This document shows, piece by piece, positions 46,095 to 58,795 of a stretch of DNA of 64,000 bases. The DNA is from Rhabditoides inermis (Eukaryota > Nematoda > Chromadorea > Rhabditida > Rhabditidae): the NCBI GenBank assembly GCA_963966185.1, contig CAWZYM010000110.1, forward strand, positions 124,001 through 188,000. Direction: 5' to 3'. The number at the start of each line of letters is the position of its first letter. Positions within the stretch are counted from its first letter, which is position 1. Position numbers and translations under genes: made by a program. Below the pieces are notes generated by a model that had not been told where the DNA came from, did not search any database, and was given only the letters and a program-made list of their open reading frames with translations.

Positions 46095-46662
46095 TACCGT
46101 ACTACTACTGTAACTTTCATGATACAGTAGCCCTATACTTGTAAGAATGAATCGTGTTCACCCCACCATTCACACAGTGTAGCAGCAATAACAACCGCCT
46201 CATTGAAATTGTTGAGGGAAATGATACATGGTCGATTGTTTGCAAAATGACAGACTTTTCCAAGCATCAAAATGATAACAAAACAACCAAACACTGCTTT
46301 CGCACATCAAAAATCGCCTCTTCTTAAACTTTCATCGAAAAAAGATTTATTTCAACATAACAATCATATTCAGTTTGCAGAATTAACAAATGGTCAAAGT
46401 GTGGTGAAAAACGAGATCGCAACTAGTAATCAAGCATTTGGCTAATCGAGTAAATATTGACTTTTCAAAAACAGAGCAATATGAAGAAAAACACGCAACA
46501 GTGAATAACAATCGAATACGACAACGTAACAGTATACCCTACCGGAATAGGTAACTCACACAAACATACGATTAGAGCCTCCTAGGAAACACATAAAGGG
46601 ACACCGTCGCTTCTCCTCCTCCTCCTCCTCCTCCTACCCCACTCCTCCTTCTCCTCCTCCTT
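46095..46662. other. Intergenic spacer between convergently stacked minus-strand genes
   Basis: No coding exon is seen. It contains TACTGTAAC-type motifs near 46076-46125 and a TCC-repeat at 46612-46660 that lies just 3' of the demethylase stop codon. Confidence 0.4.
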
Positions 46663-47797
46663 CTACTCTCCCCTGCTCCACTCATCGAGAATCTTCCCAG
46701 CCTCCCGCAATCCACTCACGTACGATCCTGTCATCGTCTGCGGAAAGAAGCGGTTCGTGCACTGAAAACACACATCATGAAATACTTAAAAAAAACTTCC
46801 AGAACCAACTGTCGTATTGAAAATGATTGAAGACAATGTAGACAGGAACACCAATGTATACGTTTCCCATCCACAAATACGGTGGTCAGACATTTCACAT
46901 ACATCTCCAATCATTAAAAAACCGGTGTTTATCTCATTTTACATGATTGTGACGTGCTATTAGAGACATAATTCGATATTGATATTGATTTCTCCACTCA
47001 TTTCCTCTTCCCTCCCATATGCTCACCTCTCCTGCAAAGTGCAGCTTCCCCTGCACGTCGTCCGCTATGCGGTCGTAGTCGTCGCCACTGCCGCCGACAC
47101 GCACAAACGAGTAGCTGAACAGAACGGTCTTCTCTCTCTCTCTCTCTCTCTATCACTATCTCTCTCTCTCTTCTACTCCCTCTCACCTCATTCCAATGTG
47201 CGGATCCCTTCCCCAGTGCGTCACCACATGCCCATCCGGCTCGGGAATGTTCTGAGTAACAGGATGACAATGACATGATGACAATGACAACCCACCTCGT
47301 TGGGAAACATTCCGCGCAACGTGTCGACAAACATCTCCACCACCTCCACGTCGCTCAGCTTGTTCACAATGTCCACCTGTGCAAAGCGATCGATAATCAA
47401 TCGATACGCCGGGACCACCCACCGAGTCGCCGCACACGTACGACATGAGCACGTAAGAGACGTTCTTCGGAGACGATGCCTAGAAAGGGAGGGTCAGACC
47501 ATCCACGAAGAATGTAGGAACAATATCATCAATGAGAATACAGGTCAAGGAGGTTACCCTGGTGCTGAAGTCGTAGAACATGTTGAACAGGCCGCGCTTG
47601 TCCGCACCCTCCGGAACGTGGCCAAAGTAGTCGAGGGTGCCATCCGGTTTGAGCAGCGACGACCAAAAGCGACGCGGGAAACGCACTGCGATCTGAACAT
47701 TGCATGATTCGATGAAAGTAGCGGCAGCGGCCAATCTCTCCAGTCAGTCTATCACCAAGCGAGCGGTAGAAAGGAAGGGGACGGAACAGAGGGAAAG

Positions 47798-47847
<50 letters not shown>

Positions 47848-50800
47848 TGGAGGGAGAGAGCAGCAGCACGCCGACCTTCTCGATGAGCCCGGCTCCAATC
47901 TTGCCGAGCGCGGCTTTCTTGCCGGCCGGCAGCGCAGGCTCGAACTTGATCTGGTCCGACTGCAGCACAGCCAGAGGCAGCGCCACGATGACCTAATATG
48001 TGAGTTTGACGAAAACAATCTCTTGGCTAGCAATATCAAGAACCACGTCCACGATATCATACCCCCCATTCTTATCACATTAGAGTAGACTACATTTCCC
48101 TTATCACAGTAGTATATAGCCTTGCGTAGATGCAAGATAAATCAGTTGCGCTTATGCGTCTTTGATGTGTTGTGGGGCAACTCGCGGGTGGTTTGATGGT
48201 CAGGGGTAGTGGCTAGATCGGTTTCTCAGTAAGTATTGGCCGACCTTCCGGCGTCTCTTCATCATGTACCCACGTACACGATAACGACATGATGCAGCTA
48301 ATTTAGAAAAATGTAACACAAGTCAGGATATAGCGATTCTGGAAAAATGATTGATTGATTGAAACATAATCCCAGATTCTACAACACCTACAACCCACCT
48401 TGTCGCACTCGAATCGCTTGCTGCCACAGAACACTTGGATCTTGCGCTTGCCCTGCCATACGATACGGTCAACCTGAAAAAAACATCAATAAAGACACCG
48501 TACTTTTTCAATCCGAAACCCAATTGCAATCTGATCGCACTCATTTACAACGCAACGATTCTTCAACTCTATCACTACCACCTCCTCCCGTGTCGCATCC
48601 ACATCCCCACTTCATAGCTCTCTACCGGTCCCACCACTCCCTCCCTCCCATTCTTCCTTTCCTCTCCTCTATCCTTCCCCCCCCCCCCACCCACATGTGT
48701 GTTGCATCGCACATCCGTCCCGTCGGCCAGACTCTTGATCAGCTCGCTGCTGCCCTCAGTCAACAGGGCGTGTTCGCCCGCAAACTGCGCCACCGCCTCG
48801 TTCTGGTCCCAGTTGCGGGACGAGACCTGAACGACTTCCACGTTTCTCCCCTCCCCCCTCCCCCCCCCTCTCTCTCTCCTCTCCCTAAATCTTCCCTATC
48901 TCACTATAACCAAACTGAATACCAATACATCCAGCATTCCAGTCATATATCCTTAATCGATTCAAGTTTCAACAATAAAAAAACGTTGCACTCACCGCGT
49001 CGATCTTGGTTCCGCAGCTGAACTCGACGTTTCCGATCTGCCACTGGAAGAGGCGCTCCTCCTGCTCTCCCCATCGCACGCCGCCGCCAGCCGCCGACAA
49101 CAGACGCCGGTGCACCAGTTCAAGGTGTTCTGCAAAGTTTGGTTCATTTTGGGAAATTGTTTTGATCAAATTCTTTCACGATATATTTTGTGAACCTCAT
49201 GTACATCCTAGATACGTTTCTCAGTGAATCGAAATTCTGCCACACTCGTTGTCTGTCAATTTGAATGTTCGTGCCTCATCCGCAATCGCACCACAACACA
49301 ACAAAATCACACTTATTTATCCGTACATCAGATCACACAAAACCTTCGATAAAACATAAATACAAAGTGAACCTAGTCGAGCAATGTCGGAATGCAATTA
49401 CAGGCACATCTCCCCTACAAATCAACGAACGCGACTCCCTCAAACTTGTGACTGCCTTCGAGTCTCTGATCAGCAAGCAGCACGCGTCCGCTGATATCGA
49501 ACACGGTCACGTAGCTGCCCACCGGGTCTCCGTTCTTCTCTTCCGACTTGAGAGCAATGATCAGGTTGTCCGCGCTTCCCGGGACAAACTGGAACCCCGA
49601 GAAGCCGCGCGCGCCGTCCCCAGCCGAGCCAACCTCAACGACGTACATTTGGAAAATCATTCGTCTCATCACTCATAGAGAATGACAAGTCTACGGCAAC
49701 TCCAATTGTTTTCAGCCGGAAAACAAGACAGATTTGAAAGCAATCAGACATGAATGAAAGCATGAATGAAAGAAACCATTCCCCACAATCAGTCGATGAT
49801 CCAACACATATGGATTCCCCATGCTCACCTCGACGACCCGGAAGTCGGTGAGCCTCTCGTTTCCGATGATGAGCTTGTTGGTTCCCCTGTGCTCGTCGTC
49901 GGCCTCCGAGTACTTGCCGGTGCTGGCTCTCCTGGGCAGGAAGAACCAGCTCCTGTGCAGCTCGCTCCACTGCACCGCCTCGTGGATCATGTAGCCGGGG
50001 TACTCGATGCCCGCAGCGCGACGAGCCGCCACGTACGCCTACAGTAGTCATTATCATATATGATGATCACATATTTCATTGAAATAATTACATTGCTCTC
50101 AGTGATTCGTATGAAGCAATACTCCAATATTAGTTTCGACGCATAGTGAAACTAATATTGGAGTTTTTTTCTTCCTGTCTCGCATCGCGCGGTCGGGTCG
50201 AAATGATCTTCCCCCAGTACCCTTGAGCAAGGCGGGGAATAGCTCATGAGAACGCTGTCTTCCTAGCCCGCGGAGTTACTATTGTGAAATGATTGATTGA
50301 TTGATTGATTGAGTGAAGGCGCGGTCAGTCTCTTCGAAAACCTATCCGAAGTAACTCAAAGTAATTCGAAAGCGTTGCAAGGCTATCGCAAGTAATCCGA
50401 AATCGTTTGAAGTAAGTAATTCGAAGGCAAATCGCAAGGCAAATCGCAAGACATAACGGGAGTAGTTTGAAGGCAATCCAAAGTCGTTTGAAGAGACTGA
50501 CAGCTACTTAAATATAAACCACTCACGTCCTTCCAGGGCACGTGTTCCACGGCTCCATTCGGCGCGACAATCTTGACCCACATGGGGTGGTCGTTGACGT
50601 ACTCGCCCTCTGTCGTCGTCCACTCTTTGCCCAGTCCGCCGACCACCAGCCGCCCGTCCTTCACAGTCATCCACTCCGCCTTCAGACCCTTGGTCACGTC
50701 GCCGGGGCCGTCGTTGAGCAGCACCCACGGAATCGCCTTCTTGTTCTTGATCTGGTAGACCAGACCGCTCCTGTCGTCGCACGACAGCAGCTTTCCGTCA

Positions 50801-53800
50801 AACACGGCAAAGTCGGAGAGTTCCATGGAGCGACCGCCGGCAGCAATGTTCGACGACACAGCGAAGTCGTCAGCGTCCCGCCACGACACAGACGCCTGAA
50901 GACATGGATACGTAACAGAATTACGTTTCAACAGTATTTTCGTAAGTACATTTGACTACTTGTTTTGTTTCCATCGAACCTATTCGCAAATACTGCACAC
51001 ACGAGCAAACACTGACCGTCTTTCCGTCGGCGCCGAGCGTGAGCGTTCCCTGCTTGATAATCGCCTGCCACTTCTTCGCGTCCAACTTGCTGTCCTTGTC
51101 GAGATCGGTCACCGTCACAATGTTCCAGCTTGTCGAACCGTCAGAGTTCTTCTGCGCCGTGAACAGCGGGGCGTCGTTGTACCTGCAGGGCTCATTGATC
51201 TACCTATCGATGAAAGAATCTATCAGTTCCCTCTTGATTAATTGATCGATCAAAACATTCATGGTGAATCCATCGCACCCCACCCACTTCTCCTTGCTGA
51301 TCCAGTTGAGTCCGTGCTGGGTGGCGAGCATGGAGGCGTACGTGACGAGAACGAAGCCGCAGATCGCCGCCACATTCTAACACTCACATCATTCCTATTC
51401 ACAACAATCGTCATACCTGGAATCCGAAGATGGAGACGAGCGCAGACGGAGCCTTCTCCTTCCGCCGCTGACCGGGCCGCGACGACATTCTAGCAATGCA
51501 ACAAAATACTGAATAAAAACAATCAAAACGCGAATTGTAAAACAACTCCAAATCACGTCAAAAAGCCGCGCAGTAGCAATGACGCCAACGATACAAACTA
51601 CGAATACAACTGGGGCGACATAATGCGGTGAGTGGGGAAGTGGAGAGAGAGAGAAAGAGTGAGTGAGAGAGAGTGAGAGAGAGAGAGAGTGGAGAGAGAG
51701 CAGGGGTGAATGGGAGGAGCGGGAGACGCATGCGATCGATGCGATAGCGAACGAATGAACCAGTATTTCACGCACACTGAGCACATCCACAATGCAACAA
51801 TATGACCGGTAACTGGGCGAATTATTATATAGTGCCCGGTGGGCTGATGAAAACTTGTGAAACAGAAAACGTTGACGGAACACAAGGAATTATGGCAAAC
51901 TAATCTGTAGAGTGTGCCACAGAACAACTTCGATAAGATAAAACACAAAACCCGAAACTTATCGGGGGCGTATTTCAATAGTACTACATACTACATTGTA
52001 TGCACACAAACCACACATCATGAAGAACATTCAACTACTGTGTGCCTAAATATTCCATTACTCTCTCTCTCTCTCCACCCCACATCACAAAACAAGTCGA
52101 TTGACAGAATGTGGAGTGAGAGTGCGCTATGTAAACAGATAATTTCTCAAGAGCAAATAACGAAAAATTTCATTTAGTTTTTGTCATCAAGCAACTTTTC
52201 CAACTCACCCAGCAGACTCGCGTCCTTGCTTCCTCCGCTGTTCGTCTTCCAGTGAGCGAGCGCATCCAGAACGCAGTTGAAGTGCTCGTCCACTATGCGG
52301 TCAGACTGAAAACCAAATCGAATCATTCACTCAGAATCGTCGTCAATATTGTATTTGCAATGCGCAGGACCAGCGCCGTAAACCATTGCATACTGAAACT
52401 TCGCGGTTCTAACAATCGCCCGAGTCCCATCCACTCACCCTGATATCGGCTCGCCTGCCCGTCTTTCCATCAATCAGAGGGCACTCGTGGGTGAGCGGAC
52501 GATAGCCGACGCCAGTCTACAATCGCCAATTGATCTATTGACGAGATTCATTGACGAATTGACGAGAAGGTTCACAATTGACGAATTGACGAGAAAGATC
52601 ATATGACTGGAACCTATAAGAATACGATAACGACTCTCACCTGCTCGCACATGAGCACTATCGGGTTGTTGACGATTCCTGTGATGAGCTGAGCTCCGCA
52701 TCCCACAGCCACCCCTAGTGACCAGTCGTCCTGTAACAATGTCGTTCAGTGAAACTCCGAAACCCCAACCTGAAATCCACTGCTACAAACCGTGTGTAGT
52801 TTGTTTCGTGTTTTCTGTTACAGTGCAGTTCAAACATTCTAACCTTCGAACAATTTTTTGATCACAGGAAAAACTACAGCCAGATCCGATTTGTGCTAAT
52901 CAGGCGCGGATTGCGCGGATTGCGCGGCTCACTGTTTCCATATGTATGTGTCATAATTGGCCTGCTTCGGTGAGTACAAAAGCGCGCGAGCAGAATGAAA
53001 CCGCACAACCAACATGAGGTTCTCGGCTCTCTTCGGACTCACGCTTCTTGCGCTCGCCGTCTATGCTGGTGAGTTCGCAGACACAACTTTTCATTCAACT
53101 CATTAATTCATGCTAGACTCGGAGCAGACGGCCACTCCCGCGATTGAGGTCGCAGAGGAGGAAGAGGGCTACTTTGCCCAGGTGCGTCAACGGTCAACTA
53201 AGAATGCCACACGACATATCCCGTTCCAGGTGAAACGCTTCGCTCGCAACCTTTTCGGAGGCGATAAGGCGGAGGAGGCGAGCGAGCAGGGCGAGGTGGC
53301 CAAAGAGGAGACCGCCGAGGTCGAGGACGCGCACGAGAGAAGCGCGCGCAAGGCCGGCAAGGGACACGCCCACAAGGGAGGCAGCCACAAGAAGGGACAC
53401 GGCGAGAACAAGGGCAAGGACAACAAGGACAAGACTCGTGCCGCACGCGATTCCGACAAGGGAGAGGAGATGAAGGCCGTTGCTCAGGCAAAGAAGGAGG
53501 AGAAGCAAGCTGAGAAGGACGCCAGGAAGAAGGAGAAGCAGGCTGAGAGGGATGCCAAGAAGGAGGGCAAGGAGAACAAGGGCCGTGGACGCCGCGCTTC
53601 CGACAAGGGAGAGGAGATGAAGGTCCGTGGACAGGCCAAGGCTGCTGAGGCTAAGGCCAACGGTCAAGCGAAGGCCGAGGAAGGAAAGGCCCGCGGAGCA
53701 GAGGCTAAGGCAAACGGACAGGCCAAGGCTGCTGAGGCTAAGGCTCGCCGCGGAAACTGAATCATGCGGTTCGAAATGCATAGATTGTAATATATTCGCA

Positions 53801-56800
53801 TTCATAAACTATTCAAATACAGCCTGTTTTAGTTCATTGGTTCAGACTTACTGACATACATACCGTTACATAATTTGAATCAAACCAGAGTAGAATGGGA
53901 GAGTAGACGACGAAGCACGCTCTCTCTCTCTCTCATTTACTCACTTCTCCATTGTTTCTCGTCATTCGTTCACCTACTGTATCCCATCATTACAATAGCG
54001 TGGTTTCGTTTCATTACATGGACAGTCCGCTGTTCGCCTCTCATCTCTCCCACACACTCCCCCACTCGCACCTGCATCCTGCCTCCGACCTTCGGCTTGG
54101 CCTCGAGCACCTTGACTTGAGCGCCGTGCGAGCGCAGCTGGCGTGCCGCCGACAGACCCGAGATGCCGCCCCCGATCACCACCACAGAGAGAGGCTTCTG
54201 ATAGACATGGTATTATAACTATGAATTGAATCGTATTAATTATCAATGATTAATTTGCCAATGATTCACGTGGGAGGCAAAGGATCATTCACTGCTTAGC
54301 TACCCACCATTCCCTCCGGCTTGCTGACCGGCTCCTTGGGCAGCGCGAGGATGCCGTAGTTGATGAGGCTCTTCCTGCAAACGGGAGTGATAACGATAAT
54401 ATGTGTAGCGATGAACTTAACAATTTTCCATCACCACTCGACTGCTATGCCGCTTCCAGATAAATATCTTACTCTAATGTTACGGACTGACGAAGTGACA
54501 GGCGTACCTGTTGAGGTAGTCGTAGACCCGCTTCGTCTCGCCGGCATACCACACGCGCACCAGCCCCCGAACAATCACGTGGTCCAGCACCGTCGACGGA
54601 AGAAGGTACTCCTGGGATACAGGTAATCACAAAACATAATCGTGACGCCTAAAACGACCGACACCTCCTAACACAAAAGCGAGAACGTTACACGGTACCA
54701 CTTCCAATGCGAATCCCCCCACTCCTTTCGATATTTCGCATTATACGAATACGTGTCATAACCATATTTGTGGTACTCACATACGGATTGATGCACCACA
54801 TAGCCACGATCAGATTGCGCACGGCGAGGTAGACGGTCGGCTCGGTCGCGTACTCGGGGAAAGCAAGCAGCTCGTCGTACCTGGGGGAGATTGGCGTTTG
54901 AAAAAAAGGTGAAAAAGTAAAGCAAATATTGTCAGTGAGGTTGTATATTTGGGTTATAGCGATTTTGGGTTAATGATTGATTGATTGTGAGGAACGATCA
55001 TTATCGCACTAACATAACTACAACAGTGGAAAAAAGCAAATGACAATACAGGTAATGAAAGCAGACGAAAACTACTTGCATACAGTACTATGTGATTCTA
55101 CCGTAACCCCTTGCACTCACTCCATGATGTCCGGTCGCAGGCAGAACGCCATCGACGCCTCGTTGGGGATGTTGAAGGGCGACATGAACGACGGCTTCGA
55201 CACATCTGAAATACAGTAGTTCAGTTGTCGTACCGAATACCAACTTGTAAGATACAGTAACCGCGAAACACGTTACAGTACTAAATGTATAGATACAGTA
55301 TACCCACCCGACTCGTTGACGGCCGCGTTCACGGGACTCATGCCGACCTCGTCGAAAAAGTAGTCGTCACTACAAACGGAGTATAATGAACAGCACGCTC
55401 ACTTTTTATAGCTTTTATCTTATGATTCATATGAATAAAAAAACCTTCCAGAAACAACAGTATTGCAACAAGATTGCATTATTAAACTAGGTGCAAACGT
55501 GAAAAATTAAACAATCTGTAATAACTACTTCAAAAAGGATATGGAAACCGGATTGTACACTAGATGCCGTGTGCTGACGTCCCATATAGAAAGTGTACGT
55601 GTGTAGGGCGGGTACCATCAATATAATATCTAGAATCTATATTCCAGAACCCCACGTACCGCAGGAAGTGCAGGGCGGGCGACGAGTGGAGGAGGGGCGG
55701 GGCGCACAGGGAAGAGGCCCACGTGCGCTCACAAGCAGCCACCGCGCGCTGGAAACAAAAAATCTAATCAAATCAAGCATTAATTAGGATTTACAATACG
55801 CCACGAAATCATCGTTACAACATATAATGATTCTAAAGATTTGCACAATTGAAGGGCAGAGTTTCGATAATCGGGTTTTTGCTCGCCCATGGAGAAAAGC
55901 GGCTTCAGTTACAGTACGCAACAAGTGTTGAACAAGATTGTGCATGAGAGATAAAAACACTTAAAATGCAATGCGAACGACTCGCCTCGTCCTCGTCCTC
56001 CTCGCACCGCCCGCACGTCCACTTGCTCAGCTCGTCCGGCGTGGGAGACTTCTCCTGCACAGACAACAGGGTCAACGAGTACGCATTCTGGTTTCTCCTT
56101 CCAACTACTCCGCATTACTTGCGAACACACGTGCGCTCTTCTCACCTGATACTCCGCGCCCTTGCTCATCTTGCGCCACTTCTCGCACTCGGTGCACCGC
56201 GCCCAGAACGGCAGCATCTGGTCCTGCAACGAATACATGACTACCGTAACCCAGCAGTAGTACCGTGCCTGTATGAAGAACTTGAGGCTGGGCGTGCAGC
56301 GGCTCTCGTTCTGCCAATCGCACTTCCACGTCGTGAACCGGTCCGTGTACTGGTGGCCGCTGGAGTAATTCGATAATGCAGTAACCATTTGAGAGTACAG
56401 TACCCCTACCGTACCTCTTCCAGCACTCCTCGTAGCACGTGGCGCACACGTGCTCGCCGCGCGTAATGTGCTGGTACAGCTTCGTGCCGCATTCCACGCG
56501 CGACTCAAAACATCTGCAAATCGATTTATCGATTTATCGATCACCCACACAATTGCGGACGCAAGTACATTACAAGTAGTAAAAGTACAAGTGCACTGAT
56601 TATCTGATTGCGTGAACAAAAAGATAACGATGGAGAAGTGATGGAGTAGGGACAGCGGAGTAGTGAGTTGAAAACGGACCCGTTGCTGATGCGCAGGCAG
56701 CACGTCTTTTGCACGGGGCAGTCGGCGCGCTCGCACGAACCCTCGCGAGAGTTGTCCCCCGACGAGTCAGTCTGAACAGAGATGTGACGACAAAGAAAAC

Positions 56801-57348
56801 ATAATGACAAGATAGAATCAAGCGAACTGAAGTCAACGGTCTGAACAAAGATGTGAACAGAAGATTCGTCACAATGTAACGATCGAAACCGCCAAACATT
56901 GTCGCCGGACGACCCACACCCACCTTTCTCTCCTCGTCGCCCTCCTTCTTCACGGGCGTCTCGGGCTTGAAGCGCTTCTTCGCCACCTGCAACAGGTTGA
57001 AAATATACAAAACAAAGACATTTTGTACGCATTTTAATGCATAAGCATCGAAATGGTTCACCTCGGCGCACTCCCTCCTGTGCTTGACGCGCGGCGATGG
57101 CGGCGGCGACAGTGACGAGCGCGACTCGTCCTCCTCTTCCTGCAATCCAACCAGTCAACCACTGCGAACCCGAGTATTCCATACAAGAGACTGACCACTC
57201 TCAAACAGACATGCACTCACAACCACACCTTGATGCGTTTCAGTCCGCGTCCCTCTTGTTGCGGCGGCGGCGGTGACGCGGACTCGATTGGCTGTTCAGC
57301 TGCTGATTCGGGCGACGAGTCTCGCTCCGCTTCCAGGCCCGCTTCCAT
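46663..57348 (-). CDS. LSD2/KDM1B-type histone lysine demethylase (about 28 exons, about 860 aa)
   Basis: The start is [15 protein letters not shown] at 57348. In order there are: an acidic/basic N-terminus; a Cys/His zinc module ([15 protein letters not shown] at 56740, [29 protein letters not shown] at 56500); a zf-CW domain ([19 protein letters not shown] at 56220, [12 protein letters not shown]); and a SWIRM region ([12 protein letters not shown] at 55366, [33 protein letters not shown], then [21 protein letters not shown]). The FAD site is [17 protein letters not shown] at 54180, followed by [25 protein letters not shown] sequence (52729), [18 protein letters not shown] (48830), [37 protein letters not shown] and a C-terminus [19 protein letters not shown], stop at 46663. 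This enzyme family removes methyl groups from H3K4me1/2 by FAD-dependent oxidation in the nucleus. The order zf-CW, SWIRM, amine oxidase without a tower domain marks LSD2 rather than LSD1. One intron (after FFIQ, about 56268) starts GC instead of GT. Two other genes lie inside its introns. Confidence 0.92.
49415..51488 (-). CDS. Calcium-activated nucleotidase (apyrase), about 376 aa
   Basis: Six exons on the minus strand: [15 protein letters not shown] (51488), a signal-anchor helix exon ([18 protein letters not shown], 51375), [20 protein letters not shown] with [11 protein letters not shown] (51185), a long exon with [23 protein letters not shown] and [22 protein letters not shown] (50897-50527), [22 protein letters not shown] with FFLPRRAS (50040-49829), and [23 protein letters not shown] to [10 protein letters not shown], stop (49645-49415). 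These motifs match the apyrase family (human CANT1 type), which hydrolyses UDP/GDP in the ER/Golgi and supports glycoprotein folding. The N-terminal helix predicts a type II ER/Golgi protein. The whole gene sits in one intron of the demethylase gene, same strand. Confidence 0.9.
51489..52208. other. Promoter-side spacer of the nested apyrase gene
   Basis: Sequence between the apyrase start and the next upstream demethylase exon (52307-52209). It has a (GA)n tract near 51640-51700 and no coding exon. Any apyrase promoter must lie here, inside the host intron. Confidence 0.4.
53014..53760 (+). CDS. Lysine-rich secreted repeat protein
   Basis: Exon 1 (53014-53068) encodes a signal peptide ([18 protein letters not shown]). 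Exon 2 (from about 53117) begins [22 protein letters not shown], and exon 3 continues [16 protein letters not shown] to a stop at 53760. The mature chain is extremely rich in Lys, Ala, Glu and Gly, with repeated KGEEMK..QAK and [11 protein letters not shown] units, a [10 protein letters not shown] stretch and dibasic sites that could be cleaved. It has no cysteines to speak of, so an extended secreted polypeptide or propeptide is likely; the function is unknown. It lies on the opposite strand within an intron of the demethylase gene. An AT-rich TACAAAAG motif about 40 bp upstream could serve as a TATA element. Confidence 0.8.
53182..53229 (+). other. 48-nt stop-free intron of the lysine-rich gene
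   Basis: The stretch from GTGCGT to CCGTTCCAG has a donor and an acceptor, is 48 nt long (a multiple of 3) and contains no stop in frame. Retained, it would add 16 residues ([16 protein letters not shown]) just before VKRFARN. The basic RQR and RHIP content contrasts with the acidic exon before it. Confidence 0.6.
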
Positions 57349-57900
57349 CTACAAATGGCTGTGCAACACGGAAAACGCGCGCGGACATTTCAATTTTATG
57401 CGAGAACGAACAGATGTTCTCAGCAGCGCGCGTGTGAACGTGGAGGATTAGTCGCACCAAGGTCAGGTGGCCGCCCAATATCGTAGTGAGAAATCCTGCA
57501 TGCACTGTACTCGCAGAAAACTGCACAACTGTACAAAATAGGTTTTTTTGTTGAGTATGAGTGATCTATCCTGAGTAATCAAAAAATATCCTTTGTATCG
57601 TTTAACATTTCTGAAATAACAAAGCTTGTCAAATAATAAAACTCTTCAAGCGTATCTGCAGTCTAATAGGCGGGGCTGGCTGGATCATTTCAACTTCCTT
57701 CGCACTCAGTTTTCTTCAGATTCACTTCACTTGAACAAATATGTTGATTAAATGTCGAATTGTTGTTCAGCATCATTTCATACCAGAAATCAATATTTTT
57801 ATACATTTCAAACAGTTGTTTTAAGCGATACAGTAGTTAGCGATACAGTAGTAATGATACAGTAGTCAGTAGTTAGCGCTCCAGGAAAGTGTTCACATGT
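57349..57900. other. Intergenic, promoter side of the demethylase gene
   Basis: No gene is seen. GATACAGTAGT motifs repeat at 57825-57870 near the 3' end of the Ig-like gene. Confidence 0.4.
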
Positions 57901-58397
57901 TCATTCCTTGATATTGACGGTGAAGTGGGGTCCGAGCACGGCGGACACCGTGCCATCCGCGTTGTGCGTCTCGATACGCTTCCTGGAAGTAGCTCCAATT
58001 AGATTGCGTGGGCAAAACGCCGCCAATTCAAAGTTTCGTGCTCTATTTTCCTATGCGATGATATACGCGCAAAATTTTTTTCAACAATTTTTTTTTGCTT
58101 AGAAGATTCTAAGTTTGTTACAATATTCACCTTCAAATAACGTTCAAAATGGTCACATAATGGCATAATGCTTATGTGTCAGCTAGTTCGGAACACACTA
58201 TAAATTACTATGTTGAAGAATCGATACTTCCCAAACCTGTCGGGCGAGTAATAGGTGCCTTGGTCGGCCTCTCCGAAATCGGTGATCCTACAACACATGT
58301 CAGATTGTTATCAGAGGTGAGTCTCTATCACCTCAGAGTGCCGTCCTCGGAAATCGATGTGCGACCATCGTTGCGGAACATTTCGCCGTCCTGCAGT

Positions 58398-58441
<44 letters not shown>

Positions 58442-58795
58442 TCTTTCTTTTTCTCTCTTTCTTATCTCTTTCTCGCTTTGAATTCCCCACCTCATCTATC
58501 CACTGTCCGCAGTTGATCACTTCCTCTGAATCGGTGCATCGCACGAACAGAACCTGAAAACTCTCATCATACTATTTTCATGGCCGGGCAAAAAGAAAAA
58601 AAAAGAACTCGCGTTTGTTCCATTGTAGCTCGTTCCCCATGATTTGACACCGGGAATCGAGAGCTCGAGAATGTCGCCTTTCTGGAATGGAAAGTAACAT
58701 TTCGGGATGTCTACGAATGTTCTCACGTGAATGTCGACGAGAGCAATGGACGCCGACGCGGCAGCCACGCATCCGAGAAACCGAAGAAGATGCAT
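57901..58795 (-). CDS. Small secreted protein with an Ig-like pattern, about 130 aa
   Basis: Exon 1 (58795-58727) gives a signal peptide (MHLLRFLGCVAAASASIAL). Later exons read KGDILELSIPGVKSWGTSYNGTN, VLFVRCTDSEEVINCGQWIDE, DGEMFRNDGRTSISEDGTL, RITDFGEADQGTYYSP and KRIETHNADGTVSAVLGPHF to a stop at 57901. A W...C...L.I.D....D.G.Y.. pattern suggests an Ig-fold like those of short nematode secreted proteins. To keep frame, the second intron must begin GC (AAC|GCGAGT near 58606), so it is another possible GC-AG intron. One intron carries a (GA)n tract. The target is unknown. Confidence 0.65.

Noticed and set aside
45502..46113. Long GREGERERE and SPSLSPS frames over 45.5-46.1 kb
   Set aside because: Translations of the purine microsatellite in several frames; no coding signal beyond low complexity.
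48162..48360. Extra exon in the demethylase intron near 48.2 kb
   Set aside because: No open frame with splice sites fits between the exons at 48400-48474 and 47872-47992, which already join in frame.
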